Of a DNA stretch of 64,000 nt, positions 45,358 through 55,927 are shown in pieces; the stretch's first letter is position 1; every line of letters starts with the position of its first letter. The position numbers were made by a program, and so were the translations under genes. The notes under the pieces are model-generated. The model worked only from the letters and a program-made list of their open reading frames with translations. It was not told where the DNA came from and ran no database searches. The DNA is from Alphaproteobacteria bacterium. Its GTDB lineage: Bacteria > Pseudomonadota > Alphaproteobacteria > Kiloniellales > DSM-21159. The stretch covers positions 62,001 to 126,000 of the forward strand of contig JAUILQ010000007.1 in the NCBI GenBank assembly GCA_030433005.1, read 5' to 3'.

Positions 45358-48228
45358 ATGCTGACGAGAAAGACGAATGGGGTTGCAACTGGCCCCCGTT
45401 TGTCGAAGGCGTTCGCCGGCGTGGTCGGCAGCGCCATTGACCGTCGTACCTTCCTGAAACGCTCCGGACTGACGGCGGGCGGCCTGGCGGCCGCCTCGAC
45501 GCTTTCGTTCGGTCGCATCAAGAAGGCGGAGGCCGCGTCGCCCAGTGGCGGCAAGGTGGAGCTGAAGAAGTCCGTCTGCACCCACTGCTCGGTGGGCTGC
45601 ACGGTGATCGCCGAGGTGCAGGACGGCGTCTGGACCGGCCAGGAGCCGGGCTGGGACAGCCCCTTCAACCTGGGCGCCCACTGCGCCAAGGGCGCGTCGG
45701 TGCGCGAGCACGCGCACGGCGAGCGGCGCCTGAAGAGCCCGACCAAGCTGGTCGACGGCAAGTGGACGAAGATCTCCTGGGAGCAGGCGATCAACGAGAT
45801 CGGCGACCAGATGCTGGAGATCACCAAGTCCAGCGGTCCGGACTCGATCTACTGGCTCGGCTCGGCCAAGCACAGCAACGAGCAGTCCTACCTGTTCCGC
45901 AAGTTCGCCGCCTTCGCGGGCACGAACAACGTCGACCACCAGGCGCGTATCTGTCACTCGACGACGGTCGCCGGCGTAGCCAACACCTGGGGCTACGGCG
46001 CGATGACCAACAGCTACAACGACATCCACAACTCCCGCGCCATCTTCCTGATCGGCGGCAACCCCGCCGAGGCGCACCCGGTGTCGCTGCAGCATCTGCT
46101 CAAGGCCAAGGAGCAGAACAACGCGCCGATGATCGTCTGCGACCCGCGCTTCACGCGTACGGCCGCCCATGCCGACGAGTACGTCCGCTTCCGGCCGGGC
46201 ACCGACGTCGCGCTGATCTGGGGCATTCTCTGGCACGTCTTCGAGAACGGCTGGGAGGATCGCGAGTACATCCGCCAGCGCGTCTGGGGCATGGACCAGA
46301 TCCGGGCCGAGGTCGCCAAGTGGAACCCGGAGGAGGTCGAGCGGGTCACCGGCGTGCCGGGCTCGCAGATGAAGCGGGTCGCCCGTACGCTGGCCAACAA
46401 CCGTCCCTTCACCATCATCTGGTGCATGGGCGGCACCCAGCACACGAACGGCAACAACAACACCCGCGCCTACTGCATCCTGGGGCTCGCCCTGGGCATC
46501 GTCGGCACCTCCGGCGGCGGCACCAACATCTTCCGCGGCCACGACAACGTCCAGGGGGCGACCGACCTCGGCGTGCTCTGCCACACCCTGCCGGGCTACT
46601 ACGGCCTGGCGACCGGCTCGTGGAAGCACTGGGCGCGCGTCTGGGACGTCGACTACGAGTACGTCAAGGGCCGCTTCGCCAGCCAGGACCTGATGGAGAG
46701 CGCCGGCGTGCCGGTCTCCCGCTGGTTCGACCTGGCGCTCGAGGCCAAGGAGAACCTCGACCAGCCCGACAACCTCAGGGCAATGGTCTTCTGGGGGCAC
46801 GCGCCGAACTCGCAGACGCGCCTGCCGGACATGCAGAAGGCCATGCAGAAGCTCGATCTGCTGGTCGTCGTCGACCCCTATCCGACGATGACCGCGGTCA
46901 TGCACGACCGCACCGACGGCGTCTACCTGCTGCCGGCGGCGACGCAGTTCGAGACCTACGGCTCGGTGACCGCCTCCAACCGCTCCCTGCAGTGGCGCGA
47001 GAAGATCGTCGAGCCGCTCTTCGAGTCGAAGCCCGATCACGAGATCATGTATCTCTTCGCCCAGAAGCTCGGCTTCGCCGACGAGATGTTCAAGAACATC
47101 GCCGTCGACGGCACCGAGCCCTCGGTCGAGGACACGCTGCGGGAGATCAACCGCGGCATGTGGACGATCGGCTACACCGGCCAGTCGCCGGAGCGGCTCA
47201 AGCTGCACATGGAGAACCAGCACACCTTCGACCGCACGACGCTGCAGGCGGTCGGCGGCCCGGCCGACGGCGAGTACTACGGCCTGCCGTGGCCTTGCTG
47301 GGGCACCCCGGAGATCAAGCATCCGGGCACGCCGAACCTCTATGACACCTCCAAGCCGGTGGCCGCCGGCGGCCTCTGCTTCCGCGCGCGCTTCGGCGTC
47401 GAGCGGGACGGCGACAACCTGCTGGCCGAGGGCAGCTACCCGGTCGGCTCGGAGATCGAGGACGGCTATCCCGAGTTCACGATGGCCATGCTCCAGTCGC
47501 TCGGCTGGGACAAGGACCTGACGGACGAGGAGCGGGCCGCGATCGAGAAGGTCGCCGGCGAGAAGACGAACTGGAAGGTCGACCTCTCGGGCGGCATCCA
47601 GCGAGTCGCCATCGAGCACGGCTGTGCCCCCTTCGGCAACGCCAAGGCGCGCTGCGTCGTGTGGAACTTCCCGGATCCGGTGCCGACGCACCGCGAGCCG
47701 CTCTACACGCCGCGTCGTGACCTGGTCGCCGACTACCCGACCTACGAGGACCGCCGGATGTACCGTCTGCCGATCCTCTACAAGTCGATCCAGGACAAGG
47801 ACTACGCATCGGACTACCCGATCATCCTGACCTCGGGCCGACTGGTCGAGTACGAGGGCGGCGGCGACGAGACCCGGTCCAACCCCTGGCTGGCCGAGCT
47901 GCAGCAGGACATGTTCGTGGAGATCAATCCCTTCGACGCGAACGGCGGCGGCATCAAGGACGGCCAGATGGTCTGGGTCCACGGCCCGGAAGGCGCCAAG
48001 GTCAAGGTCAAGGCCATGGTCACCGAGCGCGTCGGCCGCGGCGTGGCGTTCATGCCGTTCCACTTCGGCGGTCACTGGCAGGGCGAGGATCTGCGGAGCA
48101 AGTACCCCGCGGGTGCCGACCCCTACGTGCTCGGCGAGGCGACCAACACGGCACAGACCTACGGGTACGACTCGGTCACCAACATGCAGGAGACCAAGGC
48201 GACCCTGTGCCGGATCGAACCGGCGTAA
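45358..48228 (+). CDS. fdhA: Formate dehydrogenase catalytic (alpha) subunit, periplasmic, Cys-type
   Basis: Tat signal DRRTFLKRSG; CTHCSVGCTVIAEVQDG [4Fe-4S]; DHQARICHSTTVAGVANTWGYGAMTNSYNDI (Cys active site, no in-frame TGA). Confidence 0.93.
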   Translation: MLTRKTNGVATGPRLSKAFAGVVGSAIDRRTFLKRSGLTAGGLAAASTLSFGRIKKAEAASPSGGKVELKKSVCTHCSVGCTVIAEVQDGVWTGQEPGWDSPFNLGAHCAKGASVREHAHGERRLKSPTKLVDGKWTKISWEQAINEIGDQMLEITKSSGPDSIYWLGSAKHSNEQSYLFRKFAAFAGTNNVDHQARICHSTTVAGVANTWGYGAMTNSYNDIHNSRAIFLIGGNPAEAHPVSLQHLLKAKEQNNAPMIVCDPRFTRTAAHADEYVRFRPGTDVALIWGILWHVFENGWEDREYIRQRVWGMDQIRAEVAKWNPEEVERVTGVPGSQMKRVARTLANNRPFTIIWCMGGTQHTNGNNNTRAYCILGLALGIVGTSGGGTNIFRGHDNVQGATDLGVLCHTLPGYYGLATGSWKHWARVWDVDYEYVKGRFASQDLMESAGVPVSRWFDLALEAKENLDQPDNLRAMVFWGHAPNSQTRLPDMQKAMQKLDLLVVVDPYPTMTAVMHDRTDGVYLLPAATQFETYGSVTASNRSLQWREKIVEPLFESKPDHEIMYLFAQKLGFADEMFKNIAVDGTEPSVEDTLREINRGMWTIGYTGQSPERLKLHMENQHTFDRTTLQAVGGPADGEYYGLPWPCWGTPEIKHPGTPNLYDTSKPVAAGGLCFRARFGVERDGDNLLAEGSYPVGSEIEDGYPEFTMAMLQSLGWDKDLTDEERAAIEKVAGEKTNWKVDLSGGIQRVAIEHGCAPFGNAKARCVVWNFPDPVPTHREPLYTPRRDLVADYPTYEDRRMYRLPILYKSIQDKDYASDYPIILTSGRLVEYEGGGDETRSNPWLAELQQDMFVEINPFDANGGGIKDGQMVWVHGPEGAKVKVKAMVTERVGRGVAFMPFHFGGHWQGEDLRSKYPAGADPYVLGEATNTAQTYGYDSVTNMQETKATLCRIEPA

Positions 48229-48250
48229 GCTCTAGGAGGAGAAGCCAGTC

Positions 48251-48847
48251 ATGGCACGCATGAAGTTCCTCTGTGACGCCGAGCGTTGCATCGAATGCAA
48301 CGCCTGCGTCACGGCGTGCAAGAACGAGCACGAGGTCCCCTGGGGCGTTAACCGACGCCGCGTGGTGACCATCAACGACGGCAAGCCGGGCGAGCGTTCG
48401 ATCTCGGTGGCCTGCATGCACTGCTCCGACGCGCCGTGCATGGCAGTCTGCCCGGTCGACTGCTTCTACCAGACCGACGAGGGCGTGGTTCTGCACTCGA
48501 AGGATCTGTGCATCGGCTGCGGCTACTGCTTCTACGCCTGCCCCTTCGGGGCACCGCAGTACCCGCAGGCGAGCAACTTCGGCAGCCGGGGCAAGATGGA
48601 CAAGTGCACCTTCTGCGCCGGTGGACCGGAGGAGGACAACTCGGCCGCCGAGTTCTCCAAGTACGGCCGCAACCGCCTGGCCGAGGGCAAGCTCCCGCTC
48701 TGCGCGGAGATGTGCTCGACCAAGGCCCTGCTGGCCGGCGACGGCAACATGGTGTCGGACATCTACCGCGAGCGCGTCGTCGCCCGCGGCTTCGGGTCCG
48801 GCGCCTGGGGCTGGGGCACCGCCTACGAGCAGAAGGGTGGCTCGTAA
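48251..48847 (+). CDS. fdhB: Formate dehydrogenase iron-sulfur (beta) subunit
   Basis: CDAERCIECNACVTACKNEHEVPWGVNRRRV...CMHCSDAPCMAVCPVDC...CIGCGYCFYACPFGAPQYP. Confidence 0.93.
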   Translation: MARMKFLCDAERCIECNACVTACKNEHEVPWGVNRRRVVTINDGKPGERSISVACMHCSDAPCMAVCPVDCFYQTDEGVVLHSKDLCIGCGYCFYACPFGAPQYPQASNFGSRGKMDKCTFCAGGPEEDNSAAEFSKYGRNRLAEGKLPLCAEMCSTKALLAGDGNMVSDIYRERVVARGFGSGAWGWGTAYEQKGGS

Positions 48848-48906
48848 GCGCTAGGCCCGCTGTCGGCCGGACTGTCCCACCGGGCAGCTTCCGGTCCGCG
48901 ATAAGG

Positions 48907-48935
48907 GGAGGGCGGCGGTTCATCCGCCGCCCTCC
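48907..48935. other. Perfect 12-bp-stem intergenic hairpin in fdh operon
   Basis: GGAGGGCGGCGG-TTCAT-CCGCCGCCCTCC, no T tract. Confidence 0.8.
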
Positions 48936-49003
48936 ACGTCGCTCGGAGCGCGGATCCGCGCGCTCCGGGTCGTGGGACAGGTCGGATATGAGGGGAGACG
49001 CCG

Positions 49004-49207
49004 ATGATCGGTCGTTTGATTGCCCTGGCCGTCTGCATCGCTGCGGTGGCGGGGCTCTTCTTCCTCTACCAGGAGGAACCGCCGGGCCAGGTCGACGAGG
49101 TCCGGATCTACGAGCCGGGCAGCTACAAGGGCGCGCCCGACAGCCCGCTCGACCCGGCGCAGGAGGAAGAGCTGCGCTCGCGGGTGCGGAACCAGAACGC
49201 GATCTGA
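49004..49207 (+). CDS. Small single-TM protein within fdh operon (67 aa, hypothetical)
   Basis: MIGRLIALAVCIAAVAGLFFLYQEEPPGQVDEVRIYEPGSYKGAPDSPLDPAQEEELRSRVRNQNAI; AGGGGAG RBS. Confidence 0.72.
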   Translation: MIGRLIALAVCIAAVAGLFFLYQEEPPGQVDEVRIYEPGSYKGAPDSPLDPAQEEELRSRVRNQNAI

Positions 49208-49278
49208 GCGCGGCCCGGCCGCGTGACGGTCGAGAGGACCGCCGGGGCGGGCCGGGCAGCCGGCTGGGAGGAAAGACG

Positions 49279-50409
49279 ATGATTGAACGCATGATGGTCA
49301 ACGCGCGCGGCCTGCTCGGAAGCCTCGCCCTCGCGTTGCTGCTGCTCGCCTCGCTCGGCGTCGCGGCACCCGACGCCGCGGCCCAGCAGAGCCAGGGCCG
49401 CGAGATCTCCGACGAGGCGCTGTCGGGCGGCGCCGTGCCCGGCGGCTCGCTGGGCACCAGCAGCGATTCGCAGTTCTGGCGCGAGGTTCGGCGCGGCATC
49501 CAGGGCAGCGTCTCGATTCCCGACAAGAAGGCCGGCGTGCTGGTCGAATCGGGCGGCGAGTCCTGGCAGGAGTTCCGCGACGGCCCGCTCAAGGTCTACG
49601 GCGCCTGGGTCGTGCTCGGCATGATCGCGCTGCTCGCGCTGTTCTTCGTGCTGCGCGGCCGCATCCGCATCGAGGCCGGCCGCTCGGGCCACGTGATCGA
49701 GCGCTTCGGCGACCTCGACCGCTTCACCCACTGGCTGACCGCCTTCTCCTTCATCCTGCTGGCAATCACCGGCATGTGGCTGCTCTGGGGCCGCGAGCTG
49801 CTGATCCCGCTGATCGGCGCGGCGCCCTACGCGACGATCGCGCAGTGGGGCAAGTACGCGCACAACTTCCTGTCGTTCTCCTTCATCGTCGGCATCGTGC
49901 TGATGTTCGTGCTCTGGGTCGCCCACAACATCCCGAACCGCCATGACCTGGTCTGGCTGGCCAAGGGCGGCGGTCTGTTCAGCAAGCACGTCCACCCGCA
50001 CTCGAAGAAGTTCAACGCCGGACAGAAGCTGATCTTCTGGTCGGTGATTCTGGGCGGCGCCTCGCTCGCCGCCTCGGGCATCGGGCTGATGTTCCCCTTC
50101 GACACGGCGATGTGGGCCAAGACCTTCAACGTTCTCGCCGCCGTAGGGATCGAAGGCCTGCCGACGGACGTTACCCCGCGCATGGAGATGCAGCTCCATA
50201 CGATCTGGCACGCCACCGTCGGGCTGATCATGATCGCCATCATCCTGGCGCACATCTACATCGGCTCGGTCGGCATGGAGGGCGCCTTCGCCGCCATGGG
50301 CTCCGGCAAGGTCGACGAGAACTGGGCGCGCGAGCACCACGACCTCTGGGTCGCGGAGGTCGAGAACAAGCCCGTCGACCAGGCCCGGCGGCCGCTGCCC
50401 GCGGAGTAG
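49279..50409 (+). CDS. fdhC: Formate dehydrogenase cytochrome b (gamma) subunit
   Basis: GHVIERFGDLDRFTHWLTAFSFILLAITGMWLLWGRELL...KFNAGQKLIFWSVILGG...MQLHTIWHATVGLIMIAIILAHIYIGSVGMEGAF. Confidence 0.93.
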   Translation: MIERMMVNARGLLGSLALALLLLASLGVAAPDAAAQQSQGREISDEALSGGAVPGGSLGTSSDSQFWREVRRGIQGSVSIPDKKAGVLVESGGESWQEFRDGPLKVYGAWVVLGMIALLALFFVLRGRIRIEAGRSGHVIERFGDLDRFTHWLTAFSFILLAITGMWLLWGRELLIPLIGAAPYATIAQWGKYAHNFLSFSFIVGIVLMFVLWVAHNIPNRHDLVWLAKGGGLFSKHVHPHSKKFNAGQKLIFWSVILGGASLAASGIGLMFPFDTAMWAKTFNVLAAVGIEGLPTDVTPRMEMQLHTIWHATVGLIMIAIILAHIYIGSVGMEGAFAAMGSGKVDENWAREHHDLWVAEVENKPVDQARRPLPAE

Positions 50410-50422
50410 CCGGGAGGACGCG

Positions 50423-50803
50423 ATGGCCGGGTCTCCAGTTCACAGGCGAGCGATGGCGATTGCCGCGCTGCTGGCGGCGCTCGTCGCAACGCCCGCGCTC
50501 GCCATCGAGCGCGAGGAGGCGCGCTCGCAGGTCGCCGAGCGCTTCGGCGTCGAGGTGCTGAAGGTCGAGGCCGGGCAGCTGGACGGACGCGCCGTCTGGC
50601 TGGTCACGGTCATGAACCCGGGCAGCGACTCCAACAGCGCCTTCCTCGTGTCAACGATCGCGCTCGACCGGGCCAGCGGCGAGCCGCTGCGCGGCTTCGA
50701 GCGCATCGAGACCGGCTCGCTGCCGGGCAGCCGCGCACCCGCCGCCGGGGTCCGGCCGACCGGCACGCCGCCCTCGGCCCGGCCCGAGGCGGAGGTCCGA
50801 TGA
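50423..50803 (+). CDS. Hypothetical secreted protein downstream of fdhC
   Basis: Signal peptide-like N-terminus then IEREEARSQVAERFGVEVLKVEAGQLDGRAVWLVTVMNPGSDSNSAF; ATGA overlap with next gene. Confidence 0.7.
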   Translation: MAGSPVHRRAMAIAALLAALVATPALAIEREEARSQVAERFGVEVLKVEAGQLDGRAVWLVTVMNPGSDSNSAFLVSTIALDRASGEPLRGFERIETGSLPGSRAPAAGVRPTGTPPSARPEAEVR

Positions 50804-52131
50804 GGACGAGTCCGGCCCGGTTGGCGGGTCGCGCGGCCCTGGCCGCGACGCTTCTACTCCTGGCCGCCGCGCCGGCGACGGCGGAGCTGCGCGGTCACGG
50901 CGGCTTCGTCAAGGCGGTCGCCTTCGCCCCGGACGGCGGGCGGGCGCTGACCGGCTCGTTCGACTACACCGTGAAGCTCTGGGACCTCGCGGCGCAGGAG
51001 CCGCTGGCGACGCTCAACGAGCACGAGGCCTCGGTCAACGCCGTGGCCTTCCTGCCCGACGGCGAGCGTGGCCTCTCGGCCTCGGACGACGGCAGCCTGA
51101 TCCTCTGGGACATCGAGAGCGGCGCGGCGGTCCGCCGCTTCGAGGGCCACCAGGGCAAGATCCAGGGCCTGGCGATCGCGCCCGACGGCCGCACCGCGGC
51201 CAGCGCCTCCTGGGACCGCAGCGTCAAGCTCTGGGACCTCGAGAGCGGGACGCTGTTGCGCAGCCTCGAGGGCCACGAGAACAACGTCAACGCCGTCGCC
51301 TTCTCGCCCGACGGCGAGCGCCTGGTCAGCGGCTCCTACGACCTGACGGTGCGGATCTGGCGGGTCGCCGACGGTACCCAGATCGGCCAGATCGAGGGCC
51401 ACGAGGTCGGCATCACCGGGGTCGCCTTCCTCGGCGACGGCCGCCAGCTGGTGACGGCCTCGGCGGACGCGAGCGTGCGTCTCTGGGACAGCCGGACCGG
51501 CGAGCAGCTCGCCGAGCTCGGCCGCCACGATGCGCCGATCTTCGCGCTGGCGGTCTCGCCCGGCGACCGCTGGGTGGCGAGTGCCGGCGCCGACCGGGCG
51601 ATCCGCCTCTGGCCGCTGGCGGCCGATGCCGAGCCCAGGGTGCTGGAGGGCCATCTGGCGCCGGTCTGGTCGCTGGCTTTCTCGCCCGACGGCGCGCAGC
51701 TGCTCTCCGGCGGCGCCGACGAGGTGGCGCGCCTCTGGGACGTCGGCAGCGGCGCGGAGCTCGGCGTCGGGGTGACGACGGCGCAGCGGCCGCTGCTCGA
51801 TCCGCTGCACGACGACGAGGGCCGGGGCGCCGAGCTGTTCCGCAAGTGCAGCATCTGCCACTCGATCGAGCCCGGCAGCCAGAACCGGGCCGGGCCGACG
51901 CTCTACGGCCTGTTCGGCCGCGAGGCCGGGGCGGTCGGCGACTACAAGTACTCCGATGCGCTGCGCCACAAGGACGTGGTCTGGACCGACGAGACGGTGT
52001 CGCGGCTCTTCGAGGTCGGGCCCGACGAGTTCGTGCCCGGCACCAAGATGCCGATGCAGCGCATCCCGGACGCCGACGACCGGCGCGCGTTGATGAGCTA
52101 CCTGAAGCGGATCACCGAGCCGGCCAACTGA
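50800..52131 (+). CDS. WD40-repeat beta-propeller fused to C-terminal c-type cytochrome domain
   Basis: Repeated GHxxxVxxVAFSPDGxxLxSGSxDxxxxLWD units, then GAELFRKCSICHSIEPGSQNRAGPTLYGLFGREAG...GTKMPMQRI. Confidence 0.92.
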   Translation: MRTSPARLAGRAALAATLLLLAAAPATAELRGHGGFVKAVAFAPDGGRALTGSFDYTVKLWDLAAQEPLATLNEHEASVNAVAFLPDGERGLSASDDGSLILWDIESGAAVRRFEGHQGKIQGLAIAPDGRTAASASWDRSVKLWDLESGTLLRSLEGHENNVNAVAFSPDGERLVSGSYDLTVRIWRVADGTQIGQIEGHEVGITGVAFLGDGRQLVTASADASVRLWDSRTGEQLAELGRHDAPIFALAVSPGDRWVASAGADRAIRLWPLAADAEPRVLEGHLAPVWSLAFSPDGAQLLSGGADEVARLWDVGSGAELGVGVTTAQRPLLDPLHDDEGRGAELFRKCSICHSIEPGSQNRAGPTLYGLFGREAGAVGDYKYSDALRHKDVVWTDETVSRLFEVGPDEFVPGTKMPMQRIPDADDRRALMSYLKRITEPAN

Positions 52132-52197
52132 CGCTCACGCCGGGCCGGCGCGCGAGAGCCCGTGCCGGCCCACGAAGAAGGGAAGAGGGAAGAAACC

Positions 52198-52326
52198 ATG
52201 AGGGCATTCATCGCCGGGGTCTGCGCCGCGATCGTCATCGCCGTCGGCTCCTATTTCGCGCTGGAATCGCTCGGCATGAGCGCCAGCAAGGTCTACTCGA
52301 GCCCCAACGTCCGTCTCGACAACTGA
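52198..52326 (+). CDS. Small single-TM protein (42 aa, hypothetical)
   Basis: MRAFIAGVCAAIVIAVGSYFALESLGMSASKVYSSPNVRLDN with AGGGAAGAGGGAAG RBS region; below ORF-track cutoff. Confidence 0.65.
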   Translation: MRAFIAGVCAAIVIAVGSYFALESLGMSASKVYSSPNVRLDN

Positions 52327-52343
52327 GTCGCGCTCCTCGGACC

Positions 52344-53780
<1,437 letters not shown>

Positions 53781-53788
<8 letters not shown>

Positions 53789-54800
53789 GCCCGGAGCCCT
53801 CCCGGCCGCGGCGCAGCAGGTCGACGAGTCCGCCCAGTCCGCCGCGCGCGTAGAGCACGATGAGCACCAGGATCGGCCCGAGCGCGAGCTGCCAGTGCTC
53901 GGTCCACTCCTTCAGCCAGAACTCCAGCAGCAGGAAGGCGGTGGCCCCGAGCAGGGGGCCGTAGAGCCGACCCATGCCGCCCAGGATGACGATGATCAGC
54001 AGCTCGCCGGACAGCGGCCAGGACAGGAAGGCCGGGCTGACGAACTCGGTGAGGTTGGCGATCAGCGCGCCGGCGAGGCCAGTCACCGCGCCCGACAGGG
54101 CGAAGGCGGCGAGCTTGTAGCGGTAGGGCGGCAGGCCGAGCGCGGTCATGCGCCGCTCGTTGTCGCGGATGCCCATCAGCGCCCAGCCGAAGCGCGAGCG
54201 CACCACCGCTGCCTTGCCGGCGAGCACGAGCGCGAGCAGGCCCAGGCAGAGGTAGTAGAAGGCAAGGTCGTCGCCGAGGTCGAGCGGCCGGAGCTCGGAG
54301 CGCGCGAACAGGCTGAGCCCGTCCTCGCCGCCGTAGTCCGGCAGCGAGATGAACAGGTAGTAGATCATCTGCGCGAAGGCGAGGGTGATCATGATGAAGT
54401 AGAGGCCGCTGGTGCGCAGGCAGAGCGCGCCGATCGCCAGCGCCAGCAGGCCGGCGACCAGCACCGCCAGCGGGAAGGCGATCCAGGCGTTGCCGGTGCC
54501 CGGTATCTCCAGGCCGAACAGCACGATCGGGCCGAGCAGGAAGTCGTGGTAGGCCAGGATCGCCACGACGTAGGCGCCGGCGCCGAAGAAGGCGGCGTGG
54601 CCGAAGGAGACCAGGCCGGCGTAGCCGAGCACCAGGTTGAGCGCGCTCGCGGCCAGGGCGTAGATCAGGATGCGCGCCGCGAGGTCGAGCGTCCACTCCA
54701 GGCCGAAGCCGGCGGCGACCGCCGGCCAGGCCAGAAAGGCCAGGCCCAGCAGCAGGCCGTCGGCGTGGCCGCCCAGGCGCCTGCCGAGCCCGTCAGCCAT
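53781..54800 (-). CDS. livM: Branched-chain amino acid-type ABC transporter permease LivM
   Basis: LNLVLGYAGLVSFGHAAFFGAGAYVVAIL...RTSGLYFIMITLAFAQMIYY...GGMGRLYGPLLGA. Confidence 0.9.
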
Positions 54801-55716
54801 GGGGCGGGAACAGGCCGCGCGGCCGCCAGATCAGCACGGCGGCCATCAGGATGTAGATCGCCATGGCCGAGATCGCGCTGCCCAGGGTGCTGGCCGTCGA
54901 GGGCTCCAGGACGAGGCCGAACAGGCCCGGCAGGAAGGCGCGGCCCCAGACGAAGGTCAGGCCGACCAGCAGCGCGGCGACGAAGGCGCCGCGGATCGAG
55001 CCGATGCCGCCGATCACGATGACCACGAAGACCGGAATCAGCACGCTCTCGCCCATGCCGATCTCGACCGAGTAGATCGGGCCGGCCATGGCGCCGGCGA
55101 GCGCGGTCAGCGCCGCGCCGAGCGCGAAGACGACGGTGTAGAGCCGGTCGATGTCGACGCCCAGCGCCGAGACCATCTCGCGGTTGGAGGCGCCGGCGCG
55201 GATCAGCATGCCGAGACGCGTGCGCGTGACCAGCAGGAACAGGCCGAGCGCGACCGCCAGGCCGACCAGGATGACCGCCAGCCGGAAGGCCGGGTAGGGC
55301 GCCCCGGGCAGCAGCTCGACCGTGCCCGACAGGAAGTCCGGCGGGTCGAGGCGCAGCGGCCGGGCGCCCCAGATCATCTTGGTCGCCTCGTTGAAGAACA
55401 GGATCAGGCCGAAGGTCGCCAGGACCTGGTCGAGATGGTCGCGGCTGTAGAGACGGCGCACGACCAGCAGCTCGACGACGCTCGCGACCAGCGCCGTCGC
55501 CGGCAGCGCCGCCGCCAGGCCGAGCAGGAAGGAGTCGGTCTCGACCGAGACCCAGGCGCAGACGAAGGCGCCGACCATGTAGAGCGAGCCGTGCGCCAGG
55601 TTGACCAGGTTCATGATGCCGAGCACCAGCGTCAGGCCGGCGGCGATCAGGAACAGCATGACGCCGAACTGCAGCCCGTTGAGGGTCTGTTCGAGGATCA
55701 GCAGGAAGGACATCAA
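54793..55716 (-). CDS. livH: Branched-chain amino acid-type ABC transporter permease LivH
   Basis: QTLNGLQFGVMLFLIAAGLTLVLGIMNLVNLAHGSLYMVGAF...GGIGSIRGAFVAALLVGL. Confidence 0.92.
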   Translation of the reverse strand: MMSFLLILEQTLNGLQFGVMLFLIAAGLTLVLGIMNLVNLAHGSLYMVGAFVCAWVSVETDSFLLGLAAALPATALVASVVELLVVRRLYSRDHLDQVLATFGLILFFNEATKMIWGARPLRLDPPDFLSGTVELLPGAPYPAFRLAVILVGLAVALGLFLLVTRTRLGMLIRAGASNREMVSALGVDIDRLYTVVFALGAALTALAGAMAGPIYSVEIGMGESVLIPVFVVIVIGGIGSIRGAFVAALLVGLTFVWGRAFLPGLFGLVLEPSTASTLGSAISAMAIYILMAAVLIWRPRGLFPPHG

Positions 55717-55764
55717 GCGATTCGTGGATCTGCGGCCGGAGCGGCACCCGAGACTTCAGGGGCT

Positions 55765-55815
55765 AGACCCTCTCCGCCCAAAGGGGGGGGAGAGGGCAGG
55801 GAGAGGTGGGGGATT
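55765..55815. repeat. Degenerate palindromic intergenic repeat (CCCTCTCC...GGGAGAGGG type)
   Basis: GACCCTCTCCGCCCAAAGGGGGGGGAGAGGGCAGGGAGAGGTGGGG between livH and the substrate-binding protein gene. Confidence 0.5.
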
Positions 55816-55927
55816 CCGCCCCGACGCCGGGCGCCGGACGGCGCCGTATCGGTCTGTCGGGTCCGCCATGCCTCACGTCTCCCCGGCCCTCTCCGCCCCA
55901 CCGGGACAGAGAGGGAGGACACGACCC

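Noticed and set aside
45355-48075. 906-aa minus-strand ORF antisense to fdhA
   Set aside because: Shadow of a long high-GC gene; no recognisable motif, fully antisense to a clear FdhA.
45358-48228. Selenocysteine-dependent formate dehydrogenase
   Set aside because: The active-site codon is Cys (ARICHS) and the frame has no internal TGA, so no SECIS need be sought.
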